NCBI GenBank assembly: GCA_014706295.1
Contig: JACSVZ010000024.1
Location: forward strand, 6,187,969 to 6,251,968
DNA: 64,000 nucleotides
Direction: 5' to 3'
Origin: Lycocorax pyrrhopterus obiensis
Lineage: Eukaryota; Chordata; Aves; Passeriformes; Paradisaeidae
Made by a program: the position numbers and the translations under genes. The stretch's first letter is position 1; every line of letters starts with the position of its first letter. The notes under the pieces were generated by a model that worked only from the letters and a program-made list of their open reading frames with translations, was not told where the DNA came from and made no database searches. This document shows positions 25,671-45,500 of the stretch, piece by piece.

Positions 25671-26396
25671 AGCAGAGTTCAGAGTCGCAGTGGAGGGGCT
25701 GTGTGAGTGAACAGGATTGTCCCGTGTCAGCTGAGCCCTGGGATCTCTCCGTGTGCTCTTTGCACACCCAAATTGGGAGGGAAAACACCTTTGCTGGTGT
25801 TTAAACAGCATCAAGTGACTATAAAAGCATGAATTGCTTCAGGAACGTGCATGCAGCCACTTAAGATGTCTCAGCTGATGAGTGGCAGCTTATTAAGCTG
25901 ATTAAGTTGTGTCTTCACTCTGTGTTAAGCAGCTCTGCAAAGTCATCACATATTCTGGAGTCAGCAGGCTCTGCCTCAGCACAGGGATGGGGCTGCTCTA
26001 GGAGCAGTCTGAGAGGGGACAACTCACTGAGGAATGGCTCAAAATCTGGGGAAAACTCAAAAACTCTCTCTAGAAATAACAAAACAATCCCAAAGCAATC
26101 ACAGCTACAGCAAGACACCACAGAAGGGACAAAGCAGCCCGGGAGATGTGTGTATGTTATTACAAACCATCTGATAATGGGTAATAACACTGGGTGTTCT
26201 GTTAACAGCTCCCACATCTCAAAACACCCTGAATTCCTGTGGATCAAGGCTTACAACACCCTGCTGCAGCCTGGGCACCCTGCAGGGCTGGGGAGCAGGC
26301 ACAGAACAGTTAAGTGACTTGCACAAGGGTGAATCAGCAGGACTTGAGGAACTGAACCTGAAGGCAGGTGCTGAGCTGGAGGAGCTGGCACAGCTC

Positions 26397-26458
26397 CCCA
26401 GCAGTGCCACCAGGCGTGACCCTGCACCCCCTGAGCCCAGCAGTGCCACCAGGTGTGA
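26397..26458 (+). repeat. 39-bp-period tandem duplication, possibly within an old retroelement
   Basis: The 23-bp block cccagcagtgccaccagg followed by [c/t]gtga occurs at 26397-26419 and 26436-26458. Just downstream, 'gatggccagaactgaaccc' resembles a phrase common in degraded avian CR1 copies, so the area may be an old insertion. The class is uncertain. Confidence 0.45.
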
Positions 26459-29400
26459 TTTGCCAGTGCCTTTTTTAGAGTTAGGATGGCCAGAACTGAA
26501 CCCACCATTCCAGCACCACCAGTGATGGCATGATTCTATTTCCTGTATTGCTTTCCAAGTCATGTGAATTTTATGCTTTAATTTTAACTGTGCATCGAGG
26601 TAGGTGTCTTCACAGTTTCAAAATTTTAATCCTTTAATGCGAGTCTCCTGTTGCATGGAAAGCTGAGTATTTCTGGGGATGAGGAAGATCAAATTTCTCT
26701 GCTGTTTACGGGGCAATTTGTATAGACTGGGAGCCACAGCACATCTAAAATCTCACCTGGAACTTCTGAGCTCGGCCTATTTAATTCAGCATGTGGGCAG
26801 AATGCATTATTTGCAGTACCACACCTTTCCTGCCTCTCTTCTTTTCCTGGGCTTTTCAAAAAGAGGACTGGGCAGGATTCTATTTATAGAGCCAAATAAA
26901 TCCAGCCCTGCCTGTGTTGTACGTGATCCCTCCAGCTTTTCAGATGTGGTCCCATGAAGGGCTGAATGCCCTTCATGTCCTACTTCTGCCAATCGCAGAA
27001 AGAAAAAAACAGTGGGAATTGGAAGGTCTGGGACCATACAAGATAAAAGAAACAGCTTTGTACTAACATAAATGTGGAATTATTCCAGTGTGTAGGATGG
27101 GAAGAGCTGAAGTTCCTGATCTTTAAGAACATTGTGTGAACTTCACTAATTGTCTTGTCTGGCAGTTACCAATGGAAAAGATTCTGGAGGTGCCTTGGTT
27201 CCTGTTCTGGTGACTTGAGAGTTGGATTCTGACAGTGATCAGATGCCCCCTCCCCGACATGGCACAGGAGGGAAAGAGAACAGGGAAAGGCCTGGGATTG
27301 AAGAACAAGACAATGGGCAGTTGAGAGGAGAAAATTAAGTTGGGGCATTATTCTTCTCATACAAAGACACGAGGATGAAGGGATTTAACTGTGTTTGGCA
27401 GGAGCAAGAAGGAGCAGGGAAGATGCCAAGCTCAAAAAAGGGGAATGGATGAGCAAAGTGCTGATTAAAAACACCATCCAGATGGAGCCTGTGCTTGGCC
27501 ACAGCAGCAGCAACCCTGGAATGACGTGACCCCCTTAAGGAACAACCAGGAATGGCTGGGAGAGGAATGGAGGCTGCTGCTCTGCTTGGCCTTGCAAAAC
27601 ACTGAAGGGAAGAGTGGCTGGGAGTGGGCAGGCAGCGCTGGCTGCTGCAGAAGGTGCTGATTTATTGTGAGATCACGGGGAACTCTTCCTGCTCTGTTTT
27701 CCTCCCTCAGCTGAGCTGTTCCCTGCTGCATGCACAGACAAGTGGAACGGTGCTACTATGGTGCTAAAAATAACAAACACCAAATATGGGCCACTCACTC
27801 CATGAAAACTGGGAGAGCTTTGCAAGAAATCAGACCCCAAGGAATCAGTCCCCAGTTCTTGTGTGCACACACAGTCCTGGTGGATGCAGCCTTTCCTGTA
27901 AAAATGCCCCCTGAGTTATCAAGCAGCTGAGCACAAATCATCTTTTCCACTTACTCTTCTTTGTAGGAAAATGCTTCAGGACAGACCAAAATTTGAGGTG
28001 TGTGATGCAACTCTGTGAATTTCAGCAGAACTGCTCTGGCTTGGGCTGTTCCAAAATTACAGGAGATTTCTGAAGAGGTGGTCTGAGGGCTCATCCACAG
28101 GGAGCAGGGATCCTGAGCCAGCTATTCCTTATCAACCAGAACCAGAACAAACCCTGCACTGCCCTGGCCACGGGGTCCATCTCCACATGGCCCTGCCATG
28201 TGCTTGAGGTTGTCCAGCCCGTGCTCCGTGGCCAGGAGGGTTGTGCTGAGGGAAGCAGGACCTGCCCAATTCTGCTGCAGCTGATTATTAAAATTGCAGC
28301 AGGTTTCCACAGCAGCTGATAAAGAACTGCATCCGCAAGCTCCTTCTGCCCTGGCGCTGCTGCCCAGCCTGTGAGGGTTGGATGCAACCCCTGCCCCACC
28401 AAGGGCAGTTCCTGCTCGGGCAGCACGTTCCTGATTAGCACCTTCCAGGACAGCACGTGCCAGGGAAACGGCTTCAGAGCCCTTCTCCCATCCTGTGCAT
28501 CCAGCTCTGGGTTTGGCACGTCCATCATCACCTCAGTGCTGCTGAGGGTAATTGGAGATTAGGCACCTCCACACCCTTGGAGATTTAGCTCCTGCACGCC
28601 TCAAAGTGCCCTCAGAGTCCCTGGAATTGTGTTTGGGTGATGCAAGGGTCACTGTGCTGTGAGGCAAATCCACCAGGAGCAGCTCCCAACCCCAGTGGCC
28701 TGGGTCCTGCAGGGATGTGTACGGACAGGGGTGAACTGGCAGAGTGACACAAGTGGGTCAAGTCACCTGTTGGGTGTTCTAGGTCAGGCAGTGAGAAGCA
28801 AATAAGCTCTTTCCATTGCCTAAATTACAAGTGGGTAACCCTGCTCAAGGAATGTGCTCCAGAATGGCTGAGGAGGACACAGCCAAGTGCTTCAGGTAGA
28901 GGAAGCCAAGGCAGCAGCCCCCAAAAGGGCTGGTGTTGATGGGTCCAGTGCTTCCCCTGCTGACCTGCTGCAGGAACTCCTCTCCAGGGATAAAGCCTAG
29001 GAGAGAAGCAGCCAAGCCCTTGTGTAGTTTGTGGTTTGGCCTCCTGCCCACTCTGCCCTTCAAGCAGGAAATTCTCAAAGCGAAGGGAGTGCTTTGTGAA
29101 GCTCCCTGCAGACTCTGCCTCCTCTCCTTTAGTCACACTCAGCATCAGGTCAGCTGGCACTGCTGGAAGCTGACCAGGCAGACTGATGGCGCCTACAGAA
29201 AGTATTTAAGCAACTTCTCCACCTTGATCATTTTTCCCTCATCTTTTTTTGTCCTTTATGTCCTTGATTGCTGTTATTCAACCCTGAGATAATGCACTCC
29301 TGATATCACTGAGATGGGAGAGACAAGCAGGGAGCAAGAGATCAAAGCAAGAAGAAAGAGAACATGCCAAAGGCAGAAGAAGAAAGAGGGGAAGATGCCA

Positions 29401-29585
29401 AACACTTCCTTGATTTACCTACTTTACATACCCAGTACAGTGTTTCAGAAATCCTTCATGTACGTAATTTTGGGAGTTCTGGGGTTACCACGTAGTCCCC
29501 AGACAGCAGGAGGCTGTGGAAGGGCATCCTCCTTCCCTCAGCTGAGGAAGCAGCTGGGAAGATGGATCCAGAAAGCCCTTGGCAC

Positions 29586-29676
29586 CTGCGAGTGTTGGCT
29601 GGGCTTGAAAAGAAACCCGGCCGAGAGCAGGCTGGGAAATGACGGCGGGTTTAACGCATCTTTCTGCTTCCCTCTG
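29586..29676 (-). other. Exon-like segment on the minus strand, 91 nt, open
   Basis: On the minus strand an acceptor (ctccttccaccag) and a donor (TCGCAG before gtgcca) bound 91 nt that are open in one frame. It enters with one base of a split codon and leaves in phase 0. It contains several CpGs, unlike its neighbourhood, and encodes a segment ending SAGFLFKPSQHSQ. Its entry phase fits the possible start exon at 31337-31365. It could be a diverged N-terminal exon of STPG1, but the similarity is too weak to name it. Confidence 0.25.
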
Positions 29677-31336
29677 CTGGTGGAAGGAGGGTGTAATGCC
29701 TGAAAATCAGGGATCATCGGGAAGGGCAGCAAAAGGCAGAGAGAAGGGTCACCTGGTGGTATCCCTGCGCAAGGATTAACTCCACTGATTGCTTTGAATG
29801 TGCTCCTGAAGAAATGGAACGTGTGTGTCCTGGAGGGCCTAAAAACTTGGGAAAAAGAGGGCCAGAGCTGGGTGGGTGGGAGATGGCAAGGTGGCACAAA
29901 TGAGATGATGTATCTGGAGTTGTTTCCAGGTCTAAACCACTCATATTGCATTACCATTTCTCATTCCATTATCAGTTGTGATTACAAAGTTAATTTAATG
30001 ACCTTGATCTAAACTTGGTTGCTATTCTTGTCACAGAACAGGATCATTATCAGTAGCAAAAAAAAAAAAAAAACCCTCATAAACTTAAAACATTTTTGTT
30101 ACTTGGTTATACTGAAATCACTTTGATTGAGACTTAATTATCTTTTTTTTTTTTTCCCCCTCCAGTTTGAGTCACTTTCCTGTGCTGTTTATAAGGACTG
30201 GAGGAAATCTTGAAACCTAAAAAGAACAGCCAAGGATAGCAACACTGAATATGGAGATCCAGGAAACATGTGAACACAACACCAGCTTTCATTTGAAATG
30301 GGATGTGTAAGATAAAGGCAAATCCAACATTAATGCAGTATTCTTGTCAGGAAATCAGCAGTCACTCCTGCATTTCATTTCCCTGTTTTATTTAAAAAAC
30401 CCCTTGGAAGCACTGCCATTGATGAATGTGACTCAGTGCTGTTAAATCCCTTTTGCAGATTTCCTCCTTTAGTGAGTCAGGGACTCGAACAACCCCATCA
30501 GGGCGTTCTGACCCTCTCCAAACTGCAAATCTGAGGGCAGAGGCTGGGCACCCCTTCAGCTGTCAGAAATATGCTGACAAAAACACTGATACCTCACCTA
30601 ATCAAGCTCTCAAGCCACAGAGCTGCACTCGGATCAGGAAAGTTTAAATAGAAATTCCATGGATTTGCCCCAGCACCATGAGGGAGCAAACACGAAACTT
30701 TCCCCTGCAGCACATCACGATTTGATGGCATTTCTTACTCCCTTGTGCAGGTTTGGCCTCAGGAGGAGGAATCTTGGACCTGGAACATCTCCAACCCACT
30801 GTGGCTATAAATAGTTCCAGATATCCCTTTATTTGCTCCAGTAATGACCCCTGGCTGTGCTTTGAGTAAAAAACCTTGACGTGGTTGAGGTTTTCACCCT
30901 TCAACTCTGCACTCACTGTGGTAAGTGCTGTTTATTTTTGGAACATGGCACTGCATGGTGCTTTTCTGCTTGAGGTACCTCGTGCTCCACAGCATCCCTG
31001 AGCTGGAAAGGCAGGGATCCAGTCCCAGCCCACGCATCCAGTGTCACGACTCAAGTCAGACCCGTGATTTTGTCTCTAAGCTCAGTCCCAGCTCTGAACG
31101 TGCAGCAGCGGCGAGGCTCCAGAGCTGGCCTAGGTCAGCCATGGCCTTTGCTGTCTCCACTGAGCGAACCTGGCGCTCGGGGCGATGGCTCGGGGGGCGA
31201 GAGGAGCCCTGAGGTGACGCCCTGAGGTGGGAGCCTCGGGTACAGCCTCAGGTGAGGCCCTGGAGGGCGCCACCGGAAGTCACCTCAAGGCCCAGCCCCG
31301 CCCAGGCGAGGCGGGGCGGTGCACGCTGGCGAGTAC

Positions 31337-31365
31337 CTGAGTGGCTGAGGCAGCGCGGGGAGCAT
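31337..31365 (-). other. Possible start exon of a minus-strand transcript from the shared promoter
   Basis: Inside the CpG island, the minus strand reads ATG, then codons for MLPALPQPL, then a donor (CACTCAG before gtactc), leaving phase 2. That phase matches the acceptor phase of the exon-like segment at 29586-29676. The arrangement would give a head-to-head (bidirectional) promoter with NIPAL3, as STPG1 and NIPAL3 have in human. No transcript evidence is available here. Confidence 0.2.
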
Positions 31366-32027
31366 CGGGGACACTTCCGTCCCCCGCTCAGATGAGGTAA
31401 GCGGCCTGTATCCGCCCGTTTCTGCCGGTATCTGTCCGATCCTGCCGGTGCCTCCCCGGCCCTCGGCGGCACCGGGAACGCGAACACCCGGTTGCCGAGA
31501 CAACAGCCGCCTCAGCTCTCCTCCAATCACCGTGCCTGTTACTTTAAGCACTGCGGCAGGCGCCCAATCACAGGCGAGCTCTCAGCGCCACTGCGGCTGG
31601 TTTAAGGTGGCTCGGCGGAGGCATGCGCCTTAAGGCGGCTCTGGCTGCTTCTCGCGCCCCCGAGAGCCGCGCACACGGGGAGGGCGGGAGGGACGGTTCC
31701 CACCGGGGCAAAGCGACGTCCCGTCGTGGGGAGGCGCCGGGCCGCAGCTGTCCCTGCAGCCCTGGGCCGGGGAGCGCCCCGGAGCTCCGGGAGGTGCCCG
31801 TGGGACCGCCCCACCCCGCCCCAACCGAGCGGCGGAACGCAGCTTCTTCCGCCCGGCCCCTCAGAGCCCTGCGCCTATAGGCTAGGCCGGGCCCCGCCCT
31901 TGCGCAGCAGCCAATCCTCGCTATCACCTGGGGCCCGGCCCTTGATTGACAGTGCTGGCGGCCAATGGGAGGGGCCGGGCAGGAAGCGACCGCGGCGCTC
32001 GACCGGGAGCCGGAGTTGGGGGCCGGG

Positions 32028-32105
32028 GCCGAGCGTGGGGCAGCGGCGGGGCCGGGGAGCGGCGGGGCCGAGCGTGGGGCAGCGGCGGGGCCGGGGAGCG
32101 GCGGG
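32028..32105 (+). repeat. 39-bp exact tandem duplication in the NIPAL3 first exon
   Basis: A unit beginning gccgagcgtggggcagcggc is repeated head-to-tail at 32028-32066 and 32067-32105, with no mismatch seen. It ends four bases before the proposed first-exon donor, so both copies would lie in the 5' UTR of the major transcript. Assembly error is possible in such GC-rich sequence. Confidence 0.85.
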
Positions 32106-33028
32106 GCCGGTGAGTGGCGGGACCGCTCCCGGGGGAGCATGGGGAGGGACCGGTGTACCGGAGGGTTTGGTGGGAACAGCGCAGGTCCAGGCCCGGGGCT
32201 GTCTGGTGCTCTGCGCTGCCCGGGCAGGGTTTGCTCCCGATGGGAGAGGGATTTGCTGCCGCATCCCCTCACAAATGGGTGGTTTTGCCCTTTCATGGCT
32301 GTTGTGCCCCCACGCTGGGACAGCCCGGCAGTTCAGGGATGATGCTGCTGCTCCCCGAACTCTCTGGGGGTGCAGGGAGCTCGTGTGGTGCTTTCCGGAC
32401 GCCTCCAGTGAGTTTGGCTGCGAGGAATTCGGGCTCTGAGGAATCCAGGCTCCAGACTGCCGGCAGGGATTCCCCTGGAGTGACCTTTGCTTGCAGAGAG
32501 AGCAGCGCTGTCATCCCCAGCACGTGGGGATGGGGTGACTCATGGAGTCCTGAACAAACTGGAGGTTCAGGGAGGAGGGAAATGAAAAGCAGAGCTTGGA
32601 GCACTTGAGAGCCTTTGTGATGCTGTTAAATGCCAGCTGAGTGTGTCACCCCTGGGGCCCAGCCAGTTCACAAGAGCTTGTAAAGCAAAGTCTGTGAGTT
32701 TCTGTCCAAGGCTTTCTAAGAAGACATTTAAAATCTGCTTTCCTTTTTTATGTGCAGCTGTGAGTTTGATTCCAGGGGCGTTTCTGTGGCCTGTCCTTCA
32801 CTGCAGGTTTTGGACCACTGATTTATTTGATCTAATTCTTTGGTTTTTCTTTCTTTTTTTCCCTTAGATTCACCTTGAAGGAATATAACCCTGCCACTTC
32901 ACTGACGGGCTGGAAATAGCGGCTCATCCACCCTCCTGCCTGCCTGTGGTGCCCACCCTGAGACAGGGCAGGGGAAGGGAAGCAGCAGAACTTGTTTGTG
33001 CTTCCCTGAACTTGTCCAAGGGAACAGG

Positions 33029-33088
33029 ATGGACGGCAAGGAGCGGTACCAGAAGTTGGTTCCAGCAGGGTCCAAGTCTCTTCTTTAA
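33029..33088 (+). CDS. Upstream ORF (19 codons) in the NIPAL3 5' leader
   Basis: In the exon that carries the NIPAL3 start (acceptor before 32868), an ATG with A at -3 and G at +4 opens a 19-codon frame (MDGKERYQKLVPAGSKSLL) closed by TAA. It ends 49 bases before the main ATG at 33138, so reinitiation is feasible. The strong start context suggests it may lower or condition NIPAL3 translation. It begins with MDG, like the human NIPAL3 protein, but is in another frame and unrelated afterwards. Confidence 0.45.
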   Translation: MDGKERYQKLVPAGSKSLL

Positions 33089-33137
33089 AGAGAAATTCCA
33101 GCGTCGAGGAGGCTGAAAAGCAACAAAACACCCCAAA

Positions 33138-41670
<8,533 letters not shown>

Positions 41671-44600
41671 GTGACCTTCAAGGACTGATTTGAGTCGCCA
41701 GGAGTTTGACCTTTATTTATTTACCTGTTCAAATAGAAGCAAGCGTAAAGCCAACCTTGATAAGAGTTTCAAGCTCGTCTTGAGCTGAACTTTCCAGGCT
41801 GATTGTTAAAATAAATAACTCTTTTTAGTTGGGAAGTTGAAAGCACTCGTCTTGGCAGGAAGCAGATCCCAGTTCTGCTTGGAATTCTGCTGGCTGGGAG
41901 TGTGGAATGGTGAATGCAGCACCATGGAACTGATGAGAGAGGAGATGCTGTGGAAGAGAAGTGACTGTGCAGTTTTCAGCCCTGCTGGGAGCGGTTTTAT
42001 CTCCAGACAAGTTTTCAGGAGCTGCTCACAGAGAGAGGAGGGCAGGATTTAATCTTTCATTTACAGGGACTGTGACAGATTTTCCAGGAAGGCTCTAAAT
42101 CCTGGTGTGACCACGGAGCTCCCCGAACACGGCAATAAATGGAATTGTTTTGAAGCACCAACACTGGAACTTGCTGTGTGTTTAGAGCAGCAGAACTGGT
42201 GAGAGTGAACACTTTATCCCTTCAAACCACGAATTTTGGGCACTTCTGTACAACTGTTCTGGTGTTGAACATAAGCACTGAGGATGGGGGCTGTTTTTAG
42301 AGCACCACTGGATTATATGGCTTAGAACAAAGATTATTTGCCAGTTTTCTGATTTCATAGCAGGAGCTTCAAGTTGGATTAAGTGGTGCAGAGGGAGCAC
42401 TGTAAAGGATGAGGACATGGAGAAATGAGAATGATGTGGGGAATTTATGTAATTTTGGACAAAGTCTTAATTCTTTATCACATTTATTTATTTTCTTTCT
42501 GATTGAGGCAGGATTCCCAACTTTAGTGGTCCCAAATACTTAGAGGTGTTGAAGTTCCTTAGCTCCAAAGCTCAGTTTAGGTGATGTAAGCTGGGGTCCT
42601 CCCCTTTTTTTTCTTTTAAAAAAGTGAAACAAAACCCCTTGTCTGCTACTGTGGATGACCTAAGGAGAGAAGTTGCACAGCCCAGCACTCATTGAGGCCT
42701 GTGAGGATAATGCAGCTTTGTGTACTTTGATATTTATCTTTCCAGCTTCCCAGGAGATGGCCAGGAGCTGATAGAGGGAGAATGGACACAAGGGGGGAGA
42801 ATGGGGAACTGCCAAGTGAGGAGGACAAAGTACAACATTTACGGGTAGATGCAAGTTATCCTGGCACTTTGATAGCACTGCCTGCTCTAAAATTAGGGCT
42901 TTTTGTTGTGAAACTGAATTTTAAGTCCACTCAGTGTGGCTTGGGCTGTCTGCACAGTGGAGTCTCCAGGACCGTGGGACTTTCTTTGAAAGGAGTAGTG
43001 CTCATGTTCTGTGTATTTTTAAGTGATTCCTCCAACACCAGGGGGTTTGGGATTATCTTAGATTTGGAACAGAGTCTTTCTGCTTTATTTATTTTATTTT
43101 TATTTGTTAAATTGACTCATGGCCAGTTTCTGTTCCCAGTGCCAGAAATTCCCAACAACTCCCCTGACTTGTACATGATTATTTCAGGTTCTTGCTGTTG
43201 TAAATGACAACAGAACTGTTCCTTTGCATGTACTTGCTTTGCCAGCTCTGCAGACTGATTCAATCTGGGCATACTTTGGATTGCTTTGGCATTTTTGTGC
43301 AGCTTAGAAAAATAACCTTCCCCCCTGCACAGGGGACGTGCCCTGGGGCTGTACCCAGGTTTCTTCACCTGCTGGGCACAATTCAGATCTTATCAGTGGC
43401 ATGCCCTGCACTGGAGCTTAGGAAACCTCAAGAAATAACAGCTTTCCTTTCACCCTCAATACTCTGTTTGTGATTAAGCAAGATAAGGATGTTAATGGGC
43501 TCATGCTGCCAGAGCATTCATCTTGCTGGGGTGCAGTGACACTGGTTTACTGCCTTTGGATCTGGTCATCGATTGTGGGTGAATTTATGGGCAGCTTTTG
43601 TTCATTAACAATGCAAAATGAAGCAATGCAGGGAGGCTGAATGGGAAGGGGACAGGAATGCTGCCTTTCCTTATCTCTTCCCATTTAATCACCCTGTTTT
43701 GACCTATTGGTTCTGCAGCCACAGAACACAGAGTGTAAAACAAGCTGTGCTGACCCACACACTTGTTCCATGGCAACATTCTCTGTGGTTAATTATGTGC
43801 TATAAAACAATTCATCAGAAGGGCCTAACTGTTTGGATGCTGACATCCAGATGAGGATGGCCCTGTGTGTAACAGTGCAGTGGTCCCAGTTCTCAGCAGG
43901 ATTTAAAGCCAGCAGGTGACTGGAGCACAGACTTTGCAGCCATAAATTCCTGGTTTGGGTTTTTCTCCTCAGCACAGGCCCTGACATCCTGGAGGATGGG
44001 CACAGCCAGGGGACAGAGCTGCTCTGATGTGGCTGTGCTTCCCTTGCAGGCTGCTCTCTGGCCTGGTTCAGGAGTGTTTGTGCTGTAAACTCCCCAATTC
44101 TCCTGAGCCTGATTCCTGACCTTCCTCCCTGCACAGAGCCCTCAGCCCTTCTCTGAGTGAAAATGCCCCCAGCCATGAGCTGAGCTTTTGTGGTATTGTG
44201 TGGGTTTGGCCCTTTCTTTTCAAAGATTCTAAAGGCAAGTCTTGCTCCAAAGCTTTACATAACCATGTTTTATTTACACAGTCTCTGTGTGCTCAAATAA
44301 TTCTACTTAATAATGACAGTTCCCTTCACCTGCAGCGACAGGGAAATCTCCCTTTGTTTGCTTCTGGAAACTTCCTGCCAAAGGCCTCCACTGGAGGTGG
44401 TGTCTGTTTCTATAGCACATAAATCACAATATTTTTGATTATTGTGCCACAGCAGTGGAGCCTGGGGTATTGCTTGGGCCACGGGCCTCAGCTCCATGAC
44501 TGATACAGGGGCAGGACTGAGGGACTGCACCTCACTCCTGTTTGCTGCTGCTGTTCAGCGCCGGAATCTTAACATGGGGTTGGTTTTTTTTGGTTTTTTA

Positions 44601-45500
44601 TTTTATGCACTTCCCTCTTTCTTGCTTTTTCTCCCAGTCTTCCACAAAAATGTTATTTTCTGCTCTTCAGCCTAAGAAAAGGCATGAGCAGGGCCCAGAG
44701 AAACCCAGTATCTTATTTAAACTTGGCCGTGGGACTTCTGTGCTCTTTCAGGAGTGAAATAAACTCCTCACCTCCCTTCTAGTCCAGAGAAGCTGAAACA
44801 GGAAGGGTTTTGCACCCTCACACTGAACTTTTTACAGAATATTTTTTATTCTGAGGTGACAATGGCCATGCCTGGAATTGCAGCAAATATTTACAGCTGA
44901 GCAGCACAGGAAGGTTTAAAGGAGAGGAGCCCTGTGCCACATTCCAGGGTGAAGAACACTTTAACTGTTGTACAGCACTCTCTGATCTGTGAATGTCAAC
45001 GCTGCAGGGCTGATGCAGGGCCCTGCACATGGCACAGCACCCCCAGATTCCAAATGGGAAGGATTTCTCAGCACCAGGAGCTGTCCCAGCACTTTGGAGA
45101 AGGAGCAGCTCCTTGGCTTTATCCCTGGCTTCTTCACCCAATGTGAACTGACATCTCTTGCCTCCACCCCGTGTGGCTTCTCAATGCACCAGAGCACTTA
45201 AAACATTCTCAGTGTGTATTTTAAGTGTAACTTAACTCTGTGGAGCACAGCTCCTGTGTTGGCTGAATGTATAAAATGATCTGCCTACAACATTCTCCTG
45301 TTCACCTTAAAATGTGTAAATAAATCAAGCTTTACACTCTTGCACTATAAAGGACAACTGCTTCATTTTTCACAGGCAATGTTGCATGTCTGTTTAATTC
45401 TATTTGTCTTTCAGGTGAGACAAATGAAACCAAACTTTGAATAAAAGATTGTGGTAAAATGAAACTTTGAATAAAAGATTGTGGTAAGACCTATAGACTT
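41671..45500 (+). terminator. NIPAL3: NIPAL3 3' region with several poly(A) signals
   Basis: After the TGA at 41668-41670, AATAAA hexamers occur at 41810-41815, 42134-42139, 44758-44763, 45319-45324, 45440-45445 and 45470-45475. The last two lie in a tandem duplication. The human gene has a long 3' UTR, so the distal cluster near 45.3-45.5 kb may be the main end, with proximal signals giving shorter mRNAs. No other gene was recognised in this stretch; which site is used cannot be told from sequence. Confidence 0.55.
45432..45486 (+). repeat. 30-bp-period tandem duplication carrying a poly(A) signal
   Basis: The 25-bp block starting aaactttgaataaaagattg occurs at 45432-45456 and again at 45462-45486, identical by eye. 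Each copy contains AATAAA followed by a GT-rich stretch (gattgtggta), so the duplication doubles a complete core poly(A) element. Confidence 0.9.

Larger units (their letters stand above)
17485..31150. other. 13.7-kb interval without a confident gene (STPG1 position in mammals)
   Basis: In human, STPG1 lies here on the opposite strand, head-to-head with NIPAL3. I looked for its hallmark PGPGxY repeats on the minus strand and found none. What is visible: two minus-strand exon-like segments (23603-23773 and 29586-29676), a low-CpG candidate conserved element around 25.4-25.67 kb, a short tandem duplication at 26397-26458, an A-run near 30058-30073 and a T-run near 30144-30156. Many short open frames exist on both strands, but none has convincing domains. 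Either STPG1 is too diverged to recognise by eye, or it is lost or decayed here. Confidence 0.6.
31150..32250 (+). promoter_or_regulatory. NIPAL3: CpG-island promoter and noncoding first exon of NIPAL3
   Basis: A dense CpG island carries four CCAAT boxes on the + strand (31523-31527, 31564-31568, 31911-31915, 31962-31966), which suggests NF-Y-driven and possibly bidirectional initiation. A first-exon donor (GGGGCCG before gtgagt) ends at 32109 and would splice to the acceptor before 32868. A second possible donor (GATGAG before gtaagc) at about 31397 could serve an alternative first exon. No TATA box was seen. Long open frames across the island on both strands are compositional artefacts. Confidence 0.75.

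Noticed and set aside
31568..32296. 242-codon open frame on the minus strand over the NIPAL3 CpG island
   Set aside because: Very GC-rich sequence leaves few stop codons in any frame; frames on both strands overlap, the composition is Pro/Arg/Ala-rich, and the frame runs over promoter and repeat sequence.
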